A DNA stretch of 64,000 nucleotides from Prevotella sp. (lineage in GTDB: Bacteria; Bacteroidota; Bacteroidia; Bacteroidales; Bacteroidaceae): positions 186,001-250,000 of the forward strand of contig JAJPYN010000008.1 in assembly GCA_021204905.1 (NCBI GenBank), written 5' to 3'. A program made the position numbers and the translations under genes. Positions 45,360 through 54,387 of this stretch are shown here, piece by piece. How positions within the stretch are numbered: position 1 is the stretch's first letter; every line of letters starts with the position of its first letter. The notes below the pieces were generated by a model that saw only the letters and a list, made by a program, of their open reading frames with translations, had not been told where the DNA came from and ran no database searches.

Positions 45360-46388
45360 CTATTTCGCACGTGTGGAATCGCGGACGACGAGGCGTGTGC
45401 GGACGATGCAGCGCTCCACTTTCTCAATGGGCATCCGCCGCTCGGCCTTACCGATGAGGATGCTTGCCGCCTGCCGTCCTATCTCCATGCCGTTCTGCTC
45501 GACGGTGGTGAGCTTCGGGTCGCAGGCCTGTGCGCGCTGGCCGTTGGTGAAGCCGCAGACGGAGATGTCTTCCGGCACGCGGAACCCCATGCGCTTGATG
45601 GTGTACATGATGCCGATGGCGGTGTCGTCGTTCACGGCAAAAAAGGCGTCGGGGCGGTCGTCGCCTGACATCACCTCGCGCGTGATGCTTTCTGCGTCGG
45701 GTCCGTTGTCGCAGTCGCGGTAGATGCAGTCCTTCGGGTTGATTTTATGCCTAAGAAGGGCGTCGCGCCAGCCGTTGTAACGGTTTTTCGAGATCTCGAG
45801 GTTCACCGGCGAACCGTAGTAAGCGATGCGTCGGCACCCGAGGCTGATGAGGTATTCCACTGCCGCGAACGCGCCGTTGTAATCGTCGACCACCACGCGG
45901 CTGGCATCCACGCCGGTGCAGATGCGGTCGTAGAACACGAGCGGCATGCCGAGACGTATGAGCTTCTCGAAGTGATCGTATTTATTGGTACTCTTGGCTT
46001 GCGAGACGATGATGCCGCACACTTTGTTTTCGAGGAACGCGTCGCAAATCTCCACCTCACGCTCGTAACGCTCTTCGCTCGAGGCCACCATCAGCTGATA
46101 GCCGCGCTTCGAGGCCTCTTCTTCGATGCCGCAGAGAATCGACGAGAAATAGAAATGCGTGAACTGCGGGATGATGACGCCGATGATTTTCATCACTGTG
46201 CGGCTGCGGAGCGACGCTGCCATGATGTTCGGGCTGAAATTGTTCTCGCGGGCGTATTTCTGAATCTCCTCGCGCCGTTGCAGGCTGATGCGCGGACTGT
46301 CGTTCAGCGCGCGCGAGACCGTCGCCGGCGTAACCCCGAAGCGGGCGGCGATGTCCTTAATCGTTATCGATTTTTTCCTCTCAGACAC
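45360..46388 (-). CDS. LacI-family transcriptional regulator of the starch locus
   Basis: 342 residues from a GTG at 46388; a stop codon five codons upstream in frame excludes a longer start. The helix-turn-helix is ITIKDIAARFGVTPATVSRALNDSPRIS (about 8-35), then the hinge FSPNIMAASLRSRTV. The effector domain shows IGVIIPQFTHFYFSSILCGIEEEA and SLGCRRIAYYGSP, DAFFAVNDDTAIG, ISVCGFTNGQRA. Its divergent position from susC, with the palindrome GCAAACGTTTGC between them and again at malQ, points to control of both operons and itself. B. thetaiotaomicron uses an unrelated regulator, SusR. Confidence 0.93.
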   Translation of the reverse strand: MSERKKSITIKDIAARFGVTPATVSRALNDSPRISLQRREEIQKYARENNFSPNIMAASLRSRTVMKIIGVIIPQFTHFYFSSILCGIEEEASKRGYQLMVASSEERYEREVEICDAFLENKVCGIIVSQAKSTNKYDHFEKLIRLGMPLVFYDRICTGVDASRVVVDDYNGAFAAVEYLISLGCRRIAYYGSPVNLEISKNRYNGWRDALLRHKINPKDCIYRDCDNGPDAESITREVMSGDDRPDAFFAVNDDTAIGIMYTIKRMGFRVPEDISVCGFTNGQRAQACDPKLTTVEQNGMEIGRQAASILIGKAERRMPIEKVERCIVRTRLVVRDSTRAK

Positions 46389-46411
46389 GATCGTTTTCGG
46401 TTAGAATGCCA

Positions 46412-46419
46412 CAAATTTA
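46412..46419 (-). promoter_or_regulatory. -7 box of lacI
   Basis: TAAATTTG on the minus strand fits TAnnTTTG, 24 bases before the GTG start. No TTTG at -33. Its upstream edge is 62.5 bases from the operator centre. Confidence 0.5.
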
Positions 46420-46474
46420 TTAAACTATCTTCCAACGCCCCCGCCCCGCAATTCGTTAATGCCGCGAACGGTTG

Positions 46475-46488
46475 CGCAAACGTTTGCA
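46475..46488. promoter_or_regulatory. LacI-type operator between lacI and susC
   Basis: CGCAAACGTTTGCA contains the same 12-bp palindrome as at malQ. It lies midway between the two divergent -7 boxes, 62.5 bases from that of lacI and 61.5 from that of susC. Confidence 0.8.
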
Positions 46489-46542
46489 CAGGCAAAATTA
46501 CATATTTCGCTTAAAATTATGTCGTTAATTGCAAGACTAAAC

Positions 46543-46550
46543 TATTTTTG
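46543..46550 (+). promoter_or_regulatory. -7 box of susCDEF
   Basis: TATTTTTG fits TAnnTTTG; no TTTG about 20 bases upstream. It predicts a leader of about 170 bases. Confidence 0.55.
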
Positions 46551-46726
46551 TAAAATATTAATTAAATATCTAAATCAAATCAAACGAAAAGGAGACCAGA
46601 AAGTACAAACAAACAACCAACCCCATTGGCGCGCCGGCGGAACAACTATTGCGGTTTGCACGCTGCGGCGCCCGGAAAAACAAGAATGAACGACTAAATT
46701 TTCAATTAACTAAAAAAAACAATTAA

Positions 46727-49700
46727 ATGATGAAGCAAGTAAAATTCACTACGCCTCTCAGGATGTTCCTCATCACATTGGGGTTATTCCTTTATGCAGG
46801 CGGAATCTTCGCGCAAGACATCACTGTCAACGGTTACGTCAAAGACGCTAACGAAGACCCTGTCATCGGTGCAACCATCTCCGTTGACGGCAAGGCTGTG
46901 GCTGTAACCGATTTCGACGGTAACTTCACCGCGAAGATACCCGAGGGCAAGGAGATCACGGTGTCATACGTGGGCTTCACAAGCCAAACGGTTAAGGCAA
47001 CGCCAAACGTTGTGGTAACGATGACCGACAACGCACGCGAGCTCGACCAAGTGGTGGTCATCGGTTACGGCCGCGCAAAGAAGACCGACCTTACCGGTTC
47101 GGTTACGGCGATGAAGCCCGACGACATCAACAAAGGCTTGAACACCAGTGCGCAAGACATGTTGATCGGTAAGATTGCCGGCGTGAGCGTAATCAGTAAC
47201 GACGGTGCGCCGGGCGGTGCGGCAACAATCCGTATCCGCGGCGGCTCGTCCCTGAACGCAAGTAACGACCCGCTCATCGTCATCGACGGACTGGCAATGG
47301 ACAACTACGGCGTGCAAGGCTTGGCCAACCCGCTGTCGCTTGTCAACCCGAACGATATCGAGAGCTTCACGGTTTTGAAAGACGCCTCCGCAACAGCCAT
47401 CTACGGTTCGCGCGCATCGAACGGTGTCATCATCATCACCACGAAGAAAGGCAAGAAAGGCTCCAAGCCCCACGTGTCGTACAGCGGTAACGTGTCGGTG
47501 AACATGATTCGCAACAAGCTCGACGTGCTCGACAAGGACGGATATATGAACCTTGTGCAGAACGCTTACGGCTATTCCGATGAGGAGTTCCTCGCTTCCG
47601 AGCAGTATGCCAACCTCGGTTACTACGACGCTAACGGCAACCACCTCTTCGCCAATACCGACTGGCAGAGCGAGATCTACCGCACCGTTGTCAACACCGA
47701 CCACAACATCAATGTTTCCGGCGGATTGAAGAACATGCCCTACCGCGTATCGTTCGGTTACACCAACCAAGACGGTATCGTCAAGACATCCTCTTTCAAC
47801 CGTTACACCTTGAGCTTCAATGTTTCGCCGAGCTTCCTCAACGACCACTTGACGCTCAACATCAACGGTAAGGGAATGTATGCCAAGAGCCAGTATAACA
47901 ACAGCTCCGCTATCGGCGCGGCGGTATCGATGGACCCGACCAAGCCGGTTTACGGCACAAACGCTTCTTACAACGGCGATGCTAACTTCTACAATCAGAA
48001 CTACGGCGGATACTGGCAGTGGGCACAGGGCGTCAGCCGTGATGATAACTCGTGGCTCTACGGCGTGAACACGTTGGCAACCGGCAACCCTGTGTCTTAC
48101 CTCGACAACTATTCCGACAAGGGCGACTCCAAGAAATTGGTGGGCAACATCGAGATTGACTATAAGATCCACGGCCTCGAAGACCTGCATCTGCACGTCA
48201 ACGGCGGCATGGATGTAACGGGCGGCAAGACCAACAAAGCCCAGACGCCGTACACCTACGACAACGGTACATATTATTATGGTAACTACGGTTGGAACAC
48301 GATGGACACATACAACCTCTCGTTGAACGCTTACGCACAGTATATCAAGGACTTCACGAAGGATCATCACTTCGATATAATGGGCGGTTACGAGTGGCAG
48401 CACTTCCACAAGAAGACCGATTACTACTACTACGGTATCTATCCCGATACGGCAAACGACGAATCGCTGCGCGGCACGGAATACAGCCCGTCGGAAGTGG
48501 GCAAGACGCTCTATAAGACGGAGAACTACCTCGTTTCGTTCTTCGGACGTCTGAACTATTCTTACAAAGACCGCTACCTCTTGACCGCCACCCTCCGCGG
48601 CGACGGTTCCTCACGTTTCGCCAAAGGACACCGCTGGGGCGTGTTCCCGTCAGTGGCATTAGCATGGCGCGTGAAAGAAGAGACCTTCCTGAAGAATGTT
48701 GACGCCATCTCCGACTTTAAGGTACGCCTCGGCTACGGTATCACCGGTCAGCAAGAGGGTATCGGCGACTATAACGGCTTCGCTTCGTACACAGTAAATA
48801 ATAAAGGTGCATACTACCCGGTAGTGGGCGACGGCACCAACTATCGTCCCGACGCATACAACCCCGAGCTGACGTGGGAGAAGACCACCACGTATAACGC
48901 GGGTATCGACATGAGCTTCCTCAACGACCGCGTGACGCTCGCCGCCGATTACTACTACCGCAAGACCACCGACCTGATTAACACGGCATACGTTGCGGCA
49001 GGCTCCAACTTTGCAAGCAAGGTGACGAGCAACATCGGCGGGCTGCACAATCAAGGTGTGGAGTTCTCCGTAACCTACCGTCCTATCCAAACGAAGGATT
49101 GGTCGTGGGAGCTCGGATATAACATCACTTACAACCAGAACCGTATTGACGACCTGATTGCAAGCCAGGGCGAGGACTACACCATTATGTACGGCGGCGC
49201 GGCCATCGGTACCGGCGGTGATGTCAAGGCTTGGCGCAAGGGCGAGTCGGCCAGCGCATTCTACGTTTACCAGCAGGTTTACGACGAAGCCGGACAACCG
49301 ATTGAAGGCGAGTTCGTTGACCGCAACGGCGACGGTGTCATCAATGCCGACGACCGCTACTTCTATAAGAAAGCGGATGCAAGCGTGCTGATGGGCCTCA
49401 CCTCGAAGTTGATCTACAAACACTGGGACTTCAGCTTCTCGCTCCGCGCAAGCTTGGGCAACTACAACTACAACGCAGTGGAGATTTCCAACTCCAACCT
49501 CTCTACTTCTTCCCTCTATTCCGGCTATGCATTCCACAACCGCCCGATTATGTCGCTGGCGAAGAACTGGCAGACGGACAACGTCATGGAGGGCGTGTCC
49601 GACTACGCTATCCAGAACGCCTCGTTCCTCAAGTGTGACAACATCACGCTGGGCTACTCGTTCGACAAGATCGGCAAGGCTCCCCTCGGCGGACGTGTCT

Positions 49701-49831
49701 ACGCCACCGTGCAGAACGTCTTCACTATCACCGACTACAAGGGATTAGACCCGGAAGTTAGCGGCGGCTACGACAGTAACATCTATCCGCGTCCTATCGT
49801 GGCAATACTCGGTCTGAGTCTTAACTTCTAA
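46727..49831 (+). CDS. susC: TonB-dependent outer-membrane starch transporter
   Basis: SusC, 1,034 residues. The signal peptide ends GGIFAQ near residue 30. A carboxypeptidase-like domain follows (ITVNGYVKDANEDPVIGATISVDG, about 31-105), then the TonB box region and plug (LDQVVVIGYGRAKKTDLTGSV, near 110; IRGGSSLNASNDPLIVIDG near 170) and a 22-strand barrel ending ILGLSLNF. With SusD it imports malto-oligosaccharides using TonB energy. It starts at one of two consecutive ATGs. First gene of susCDEF. Confidence 0.97.
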   Translation: MMKQVKFTTPLRMFLITLGLFLYAGGIFAQDITVNGYVKDANEDPVIGATISVDGKAVAVTDFDGNFTAKIPEGKEITVSYVGFTSQTVKATPNVVVTMTDNARELDQVVVIGYGRAKKTDLTGSVTAMKPDDINKGLNTSAQDMLIGKIAGVSVISNDGAPGGAATIRIRGGSSLNASNDPLIVIDGLAMDNYGVQGLANPLSLVNPNDIESFTVLKDASATAIYGSRASNGVIIITTKKGKKGSKPHVSYSGNVSVNMIRNKLDVLDKDGYMNLVQNAYGYSDEEFLASEQYANLGYYDANGNHLFANTDWQSEIYRTVVNTDHNINVSGGLKNMPYRVSFGYTNQDGIVKTSSFNRYTLSFNVSPSFLNDHLTLNINGKGMYAKSQYNNSSAIGAAVSMDPTKPVYGTNASYNGDANFYNQNYGGYWQWAQGVSRDDNSWLYGVNTLATGNPVSYLDNYSDKGDSKKLVGNIEIDYKIHGLEDLHLHVNGGMDVTGGKTNKAQTPYTYDNGTYYYGNYGWNTMDTYNLSLNAYAQYIKDFTKDHHFDIMGGYEWQHFHKKTDYYYYGIYPDTANDESLRGTEYSPSEVGKTLYKTENYLVSFFGRLNYSYKDRYLLTATLRGDGSSRFAKGHRWGVFPSVALAWRVKEETFLKNVDAISDFKVRLGYGITGQQEGIGDYNGFASYTVNNKGAYYPVVGDGTNYRPDAYNPELTWEKTTTYNAGIDMSFLNDRVTLAADYYYRKTTDLINTAYVAAGSNFASKVTSNIGGLHNQGVEFSVTYRPIQTKDWSWELGYNITYNQNRIDDLIASQGEDYTIMYGGAAIGTGGDVKAWRKGESASAFYVYQQVYDEAGQPIEGEFVDRNGDGVINADDRYFYKKADASVLMGLTSKLIYKHWDFSFSLRASLGNYNYNAVEISNSNLSTSSLYSGYAFHNRPIMSLAKNWQTDNVMEGVSDYAIQNASFLKCDNITLGYSFDKIGKAPLGGRVYATVQNVFTITDYKGLDPEVSGGYDSNIYPRPIVAILGLSLNF

Positions 49832-49854
49832 ACCCTAAAAACAAGAATAATAAT

Positions 49855-51495
49855 ATGAAACTGAATAAGATTAAATCATACGTCCCGGCAATCGCGCTCG
49901 CCTTTGCCTTCGGGATGACGTCTTGTGTGAATGATTTGGATGTTACGCCAATCGACCCGCAGACGATGATGGACTTCGACGATGATGCCGTGTTCAACAA
50001 GATTTATGCCAGCTTCTCGCTCACAGGCCAGCAGGGTCCGTCGGATAACGGCGACGTTGCGGACATCGACGAGGGCTCGTCGGCATTCTACCGCATGGGA
50101 TGGTATCTGAACGAATTCACTACCGACGAGGCAAGCTGGGTATGGGCATCCGATGCCGGCGTGCCGGACTTGCTCCACAACACCTACGGCGCATCCAACG
50201 ACTTCTCCGTCGGCATGTACTACCGCCTCTACTTCACCATCACCCTTTGCAACTTCTATCTCGACCAGACCAGCGACAGCAGCGATGAAGAGATAATGCG
50301 CCGCGCAGAGGTACGCCTCATCCGCGCAATCAACTATTTGTACGTGATGGATCTCTACGGCAACGCCGCATTCACCATCGACGCTCCGGGCGCCGAACTG
50401 GCAGAATACTACACCCGCCAGCAGTTCTACGACTTCGTTGAGAGCGAGTTCCTCGATGTTGAGAGCAGCTTGGCTGATGCCGGCGCCAACACCTACGGCC
50501 GCCTCGACAAGGTTGCCGACTGGCTGCTCCTCGCGCGCCTCTACCTCAATGCCGAAGTCTACACCGGTACGGCACAGTGGGAGAAGGCAAGGACTTATGC
50601 CAAGCAAGTGCTCGACAACGGGTATTATCACCTCAACACTACCGGCGCCGTCAACCCCGTTACACAAGAGGTTTACTCCGCTTACCAGCTGCTCTTCATG
50701 GGCGACAACAACACCAACGGCGCGCAGTATGAGGCAATATTCCCCATCCTTTGCGACGGCGTCGACACCGAATCGTACGGCAACAGCACATTCCTCGTGC
50801 TCGGCTGCTACGGCTCGGCAGAAGATGCAACAGTGCCGTCGGGCAGCGACAACTCGTGGGGCAAGTGCGTGCGTGTACGCCGCCAGCTGCTCGACCAGTT
50901 CTTCAGCACCAACGCCGACGGCTCGTCTGCCGCACCCATCACCGACAACCTCCAAGCTATGATCGATATGGCGGGCGACGACCGCGCACTGTTCTTCAGC
51001 GAGGGTTACACCGCCGACACGCCCGACGAGAGCGACGCCAATGCCGGGTTCTCTTGCGTGAAGTTCCGCACATTGCACACGGACAACACCACCACATCCA
51101 CGCTTAACATGTCGGATATGGACATCCCGTTCCTCCGCGTGGCAGAGGCAAACCTGATCTATGCCGAGTGCGATGCACGTCTCAACGGCGGCAACACCAC
51201 CAGCGAGGGTACAAACTACATCAACGAGCTGCGCAAACGCGCCAACGCCTCCACACAATCCACCTACTCCCTGTCGTACATCCTCTCCGAATGGTCGAGG
51301 GAGTTCTGGATGGAAGGTCTGCGCCGCCCCACGCTCGTGCGCTTCGGTTACTACGGCGGACAGTCGTCTTACAAATGGGAATGGATGGGCGGCACCTACG
51401 AAGGCAGCCAGTTCAGCTCCAACAGAAATATCTACGCTATCCCGGAGAACGACTTGTCGAACAACGCCAATCTGGTGCAGAACCCCGGTTATTAA
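49855..51495 (+). CDS. susD: SusD-family starch-binding lipoprotein
   Basis: 546 residues. Lipobox FGMTSC (Cys24) anchors it to the outer membrane. The alpha-helical SusD fold is shown by VRLIRAINYLYVMDLYGNAAFTID, LLLARLYLNAEVYTG, IPFLRVAEANLIYAECDARLNGG and INELRKRANA, and it ends EWSREFWMEGLRRPTLVRFG...IPENDLSNNANLVQNPGY, typical. It forms the lid of the SusC transporter. It follows susC after 23 bases. Confidence 0.97.
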   Translation: MKLNKIKSYVPAIALAFAFGMTSCVNDLDVTPIDPQTMMDFDDDAVFNKIYASFSLTGQQGPSDNGDVADIDEGSSAFYRMGWYLNEFTTDEASWVWASDAGVPDLLHNTYGASNDFSVGMYYRLYFTITLCNFYLDQTSDSSDEEIMRRAEVRLIRAINYLYVMDLYGNAAFTIDAPGAELAEYYTRQQFYDFVESEFLDVESSLADAGANTYGRLDKVADWLLLARLYLNAEVYTGTAQWEKARTYAKQVLDNGYYHLNTTGAVNPVTQEVYSAYQLLFMGDNNTNGAQYEAIFPILCDGVDTESYGNSTFLVLGCYGSAEDATVPSGSDNSWGKCVRVRRQLLDQFFSTNADGSSAAPITDNLQAMIDMAGDDRALFFSEGYTADTPDESDANAGFSCVKFRTLHTDNTTTSTLNMSDMDIPFLRVAEANLIYAECDARLNGGNTTSEGTNYINELRKRANASTQSTYSLSYILSEWSREFWMEGLRRPTLVRFGYYGGQSSYKWEWMGGTYEGSQFSSNRNIYAIPENDLSNNANLVQNPGY

Positions 51496-51519
51496 TCCTT
51501 TAAGAGAAAAGTAACAGAT

Positions 51520-52686
51520 ATGAAAAAGATAACATATTTAATGGCTGCATTGTTGTGCGGAATGGTGGCGCTCACCGCTTGCGACGACGACCGCGACTCC
51601 AACCCGACAGTGAAACAGCCCGAATCGTTTGTGTTGAACGAGCCGGCACTCAGCGGCAATGTCTACGACCTGGCAAACTCCACGTCGCTCACCGTTACCT
51701 GCCAACAGCCCGACTACGGCTATACCGCCCTCGTTACTTACTACGCACAGGTCTCCCTGGATGATACTTGGGTTGATGCCGAGACGGAAGATGACACCGC
51801 TTCATACATCGAGCTCGACGAGTCGTGGACCGTTTGCAAGCTCGACCTTGACGCCGAGGCCATCGACCGCGCTATTCTTAAAATAGGTGCATACGAGAGC
51901 GAGGACGAGTTCCCCGCGCAACCGATGACCATCTACATCCGCCTGCGCGCCACGCTCACCTCAGGCTATGAGTGCTACTCGAACACCATCGCGCTCAACG
52001 TGAAAGCTTATTATGCCGACTTCTCCGACGCAGAACCCGAGCTATGGTACATCACCGGCGACGCCGTTGCCGACGGTTCGTGGGGCAGCGAGGTAGGCGT
52101 AAGCTGCGTGCCGATGTCGTTCGTCGACGGTTATGAGTACGATTCCAACGGTAAGGGAGAAATCACCTACACCGCTTACTTCGACTCCTCGAAGGGCTTC
52201 AAGCTCGTCAAGGTGCCCGGCGCTTGGGACGACCAGTGGGGCAGCAGCGACGGCGGTCTTTCTCCGGTAATGAACGACGGCGGTAGCGGCAACTTCTATG
52301 TTCCGTCAAGCGGATACTACACCGTAACGCTCAACACCAAGACCGACGTGCTCACCATCGAGGCGGCAGACACCCCGACCGAGTACGGACAGATGCTGAT
52401 CTCCGGCAGTGTCAACGGCTGGGAATGGCCAACCGACATTAATATGTCGTCAGTCAACACCTGCAACGATGTCTCCGTCGAGCACCTGTGGACCTACGAG
52501 GTAACCTCCGACGGCTCCGGTGAGACTAAGTTCCTTGCCGACCCGGATTGGGCTACCAACTGGGGCGCACCGGACTTCCCCTACGGATTCGGCACACAAG
52601 GCGGCGATAACATCCCCGTAGCGGCAGGCACCTACCGTGTTGTATTCAACGACATCACAGGGTTCTACTACTTCTTCGAAGAATAA
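51520..52686 (+). CDS. susE: SusE-like starch-binding surface lipoprotein
   Basis: 388 residues with lipobox ALTAC (Cys21) followed by Asp residues. An N-terminal Ig-like SusE domain (FVLNEPALSGNVYDLANSTSLTVTCQQPDYGYTA) comes first, then two starch-binding modules: LWYITGDAVADGSWGSEVG and a last one with WEWPTDINMSSV, TKFLADPDWATNWGAPDFPYG. The last module is homologous to the end of SusF. The position after susD and the modular layout justify the name. Confidence 0.92.
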   Translation: MKKITYLMAALLCGMVALTACDDDRDSNPTVKQPESFVLNEPALSGNVYDLANSTSLTVTCQQPDYGYTALVTYYAQVSLDDTWVDAETEDDTASYIELDESWTVCKLDLDAEAIDRAILKIGAYESEDEFPAQPMTIYIRLRATLTSGYECYSNTIALNVKAYYADFSDAEPELWYITGDAVADGSWGSEVGVSCVPMSFVDGYEYDSNGKGEITYTAYFDSSKGFKLVKVPGAWDDQWGSSDGGLSPVMNDGGSGNFYVPSSGYYTVTLNTKTDVLTIEAADTPTEYGQMLISGSVNGWEWPTDINMSSVNTCNDVSVEHLWTYEVTSDGSGETKFLADPDWATNWGAPDFPYGFGTQGGDNIPVAAGTYRVVFNDITGFYYFFEE

Positions 52687-52694
52687 AACAAGTC

Positions 52695-52737
52695 AGGCGG
52701 GCTGCTCGCGTATTAACGTATGCGGGCGCCCCCGCCT
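52695..52737 (+). promoter_or_regulatory. Hairpin between susE and susF
   Basis: AGGCGGG and CCCGCCT form a 7-bp stem, with an inner CGC-GTATTAACGTAT-GCG pairing. There is no T run, so it more likely tunes mRNA stability or read-through than ends transcription. Confidence 0.45.
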
Positions 52738-52763
52738 CTTAACAATTAAATAAACTTCACGAT

Positions 52764-54194
52764 ATGAAAAGAATAGCTTTATATGCCCTGCTCCTTGCAA
52801 CGGGAATGCTTGCAGGTTGCAGCGATGACTTCACCGATTGGGCTGACCCGCAGGGCTACGGACCGGAAGAATCGGAACTCATTCTTTTTGATGCTACCGG
52901 CGTGGATGCCATCGCGATGGAAGACGTTACGGACGACTACATTGCCATCTTCACCCCGTCTGTAACCGTACCCGACGGCGCGGTGGTTACGGGCTACGAA
53001 GTGGTGCTCGACGAAACCGTTACGCTCGAGGCCGACACCGAAGGCAAGGTGGCTGTTGCTGACCTGCAAACGGCTGTCGAGAGCCTCTACGGCAAGCGCC
53101 CCGAAGCACACACGATGACCGAAGTGATCAACGTCCTTGTCGAACTGGACGGACAAGTGCTGACCAACTCCGCAACAACCACGCTGACCGTAACGCTCTC
53201 CGCACCGTTCATTGCCTCGGCTTACTACCTTGTTGGCGACTTCTGCGGCTGGGATGAGGAGACAATGATCGCTTTCAGCCACTCCGACGCCGACGTTTAC
53301 GACGACCCGACATTCACCGTAACATTCACCACCGACGCCGGACAATACTGGAAGATTATCCCGCAGACAAACATCGACTCGGGCGACTTCTGGCATGAAG
53401 GCTCCGACGGCGTGGTAGGCGTTGCAGACAACGGCGATACCTCTCTTAGCGGACAGCTTGTTGCCATAGAGGGTGTCGGCGCAGGACAGATTGCAGACGC
53501 AGGTATGTATCGCATGACCATCAACATGATGGACTACACCTACACCATCTCCGCACTGGCAGGCGAGTATTACCTCACGGGCAACCCGAACGGCTGGGCT
53601 GACGACGCAAGATCGATGCTCTATCCCGAAGGCGACAATGTTTACAGCTACACCAGCCAGTTTAACGCTTCGTGGGATGCCAAGATATGGAGCGGCGACG
53701 ACCTCGGCGACTGGGACAACATCTACGGTTGCGCCGGATCGATGGACAACACGCCCGGCGACGGCACGCTCGTTTATTCCAACGGCGACCAGAACACTAT
53801 CGGCTGCCTCACCTCGCCGGCAGAAGGCCTCTACACCCTTTACGTCGATATGGGCACTATGACCTACTCGTGGGAGGAGCTGTCCAACCAGGCACCGACG
53901 GAGTACAACCTCGTCTCCATCACGGGCGACTTCAACAGCTGGGGCGATTACATCGATATGACTGAGGTTGCGCCGCACAACTGGTATGTTGAGGCAAACA
54001 TCCCGTCTGACGGCGGCTTGAAGTTCCTTGTCGACCATGATTGGACCGTCAACTGGGGCGCAACATTCACCGTCAGCACCGAAACCTATTACGGCGTAGG
54101 CACGCAGGACGGCGACAACATTACCGTTCCGGCAGGCGACTACCGCATCTACCTCAACGACATCACCGGCAAGTTCATCTTCGTCGCAGAGTAA
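52764..54194 (+). CDS. susF: SusF-like starch-binding surface lipoprotein
   Basis: 476 residues, lipobox GMLAGC (Cys19). After an N-terminal Ig-like part there are three starch-binding modules: SAYYLVGDFCGWDEETMIAFS (about 150), GEYYLTGNPNGWADDARSMLYPEGDNVYSY (about 270) and YNLVSITGDFNSWGDYIDMTEVAPHNWYV (about 390). The closing segment NWGATFTVSTETYYGVGTQDGDNITVPAGDYRIYLNDITG matches the end of SusE. It is the last gene of the operon; no SusG follows. Confidence 0.92.
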   Translation: MKRIALYALLLATGMLAGCSDDFTDWADPQGYGPEESELILFDATGVDAIAMEDVTDDYIAIFTPSVTVPDGAVVTGYEVVLDETVTLEADTEGKVAVADLQTAVESLYGKRPEAHTMTEVINVLVELDGQVLTNSATTTLTVTLSAPFIASAYYLVGDFCGWDEETMIAFSHSDADVYDDPTFTVTFTTDAGQYWKIIPQTNIDSGDFWHEGSDGVVGVADNGDTSLSGQLVAIEGVGAGQIADAGMYRMTINMMDYTYTISALAGEYYLTGNPNGWADDARSMLYPEGDNVYSYTSQFNASWDAKIWSGDDLGDWDNIYGCAGSMDNTPGDGTLVYSNGDQNTIGCLTSPAEGLYTLYVDMGTMTYSWEELSNQAPTEYNLVSITGDFNSWGDYIDMTEVAPHNWYVEANIPSDGGLKFLVDHDWTVNWGATFTVSTETYYGVGTQDGDNITVPAGDYRIYLNDITGKFIFVAE

Positions 54195-54237
54195 ACGCAG
54201 AGTTAACCTTGCAATAAGAACAACTAAGGCAATTTAG

Positions 54238-54282
54238 AAAGTGCCGCATGGGAGTCATTTCTTGTGCGGCGCTTTGTTTTTT
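54238..54282 (+). terminator. Terminator after susCDEF
   Basis: AAAGTGCCGCA and TGCGGCGCTTT form a near-perfect stem followed by GTTTTTT, about 45 bases after the susF stop. Confidence 0.8.
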
Positions 54283-54315
54283 AACCTTTCGCGCAAAATA
54301 AAAAGCGGGCCATTC

Positions 54316-54347
54316 TTTGCCGTTGCACGAAAATTGCCTTACCTTTG
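54316..54347 (+). promoter_or_regulatory. Consensus promoter of prs
   Basis: TTTG at 54316-54319 and TACCTTTG at 54340-54347, spacer exactly 20 bases, 40 bases before the ATG. Confidence 0.8.
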
Positions 54348-54387
54348 CGTTTACGGAGAACCCTTTTTAACATTTTCTTTATAAACG

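Larger units (their letters stand above)
46389..46726. other. Divergent lacI-susC control region
   Basis: It contains the lacI -7 box (46412-46419), the operator (46475-46488), the susC -7 box (46543-46550) and a susC leader of about 170 bases. The leader has GC-rich segments (GGCGCGCCGGCGG near 46628 and GCTGCGGCGCCCGG near 46662) that could pair. No gene is supported here. Confidence 0.7.

Noticed and set aside
46459..46689. A 76-codon frame across the operator and susC leader
   Set aside because: It overlaps the operator and the promoter, has no family features and would precede the susC start without coupling.
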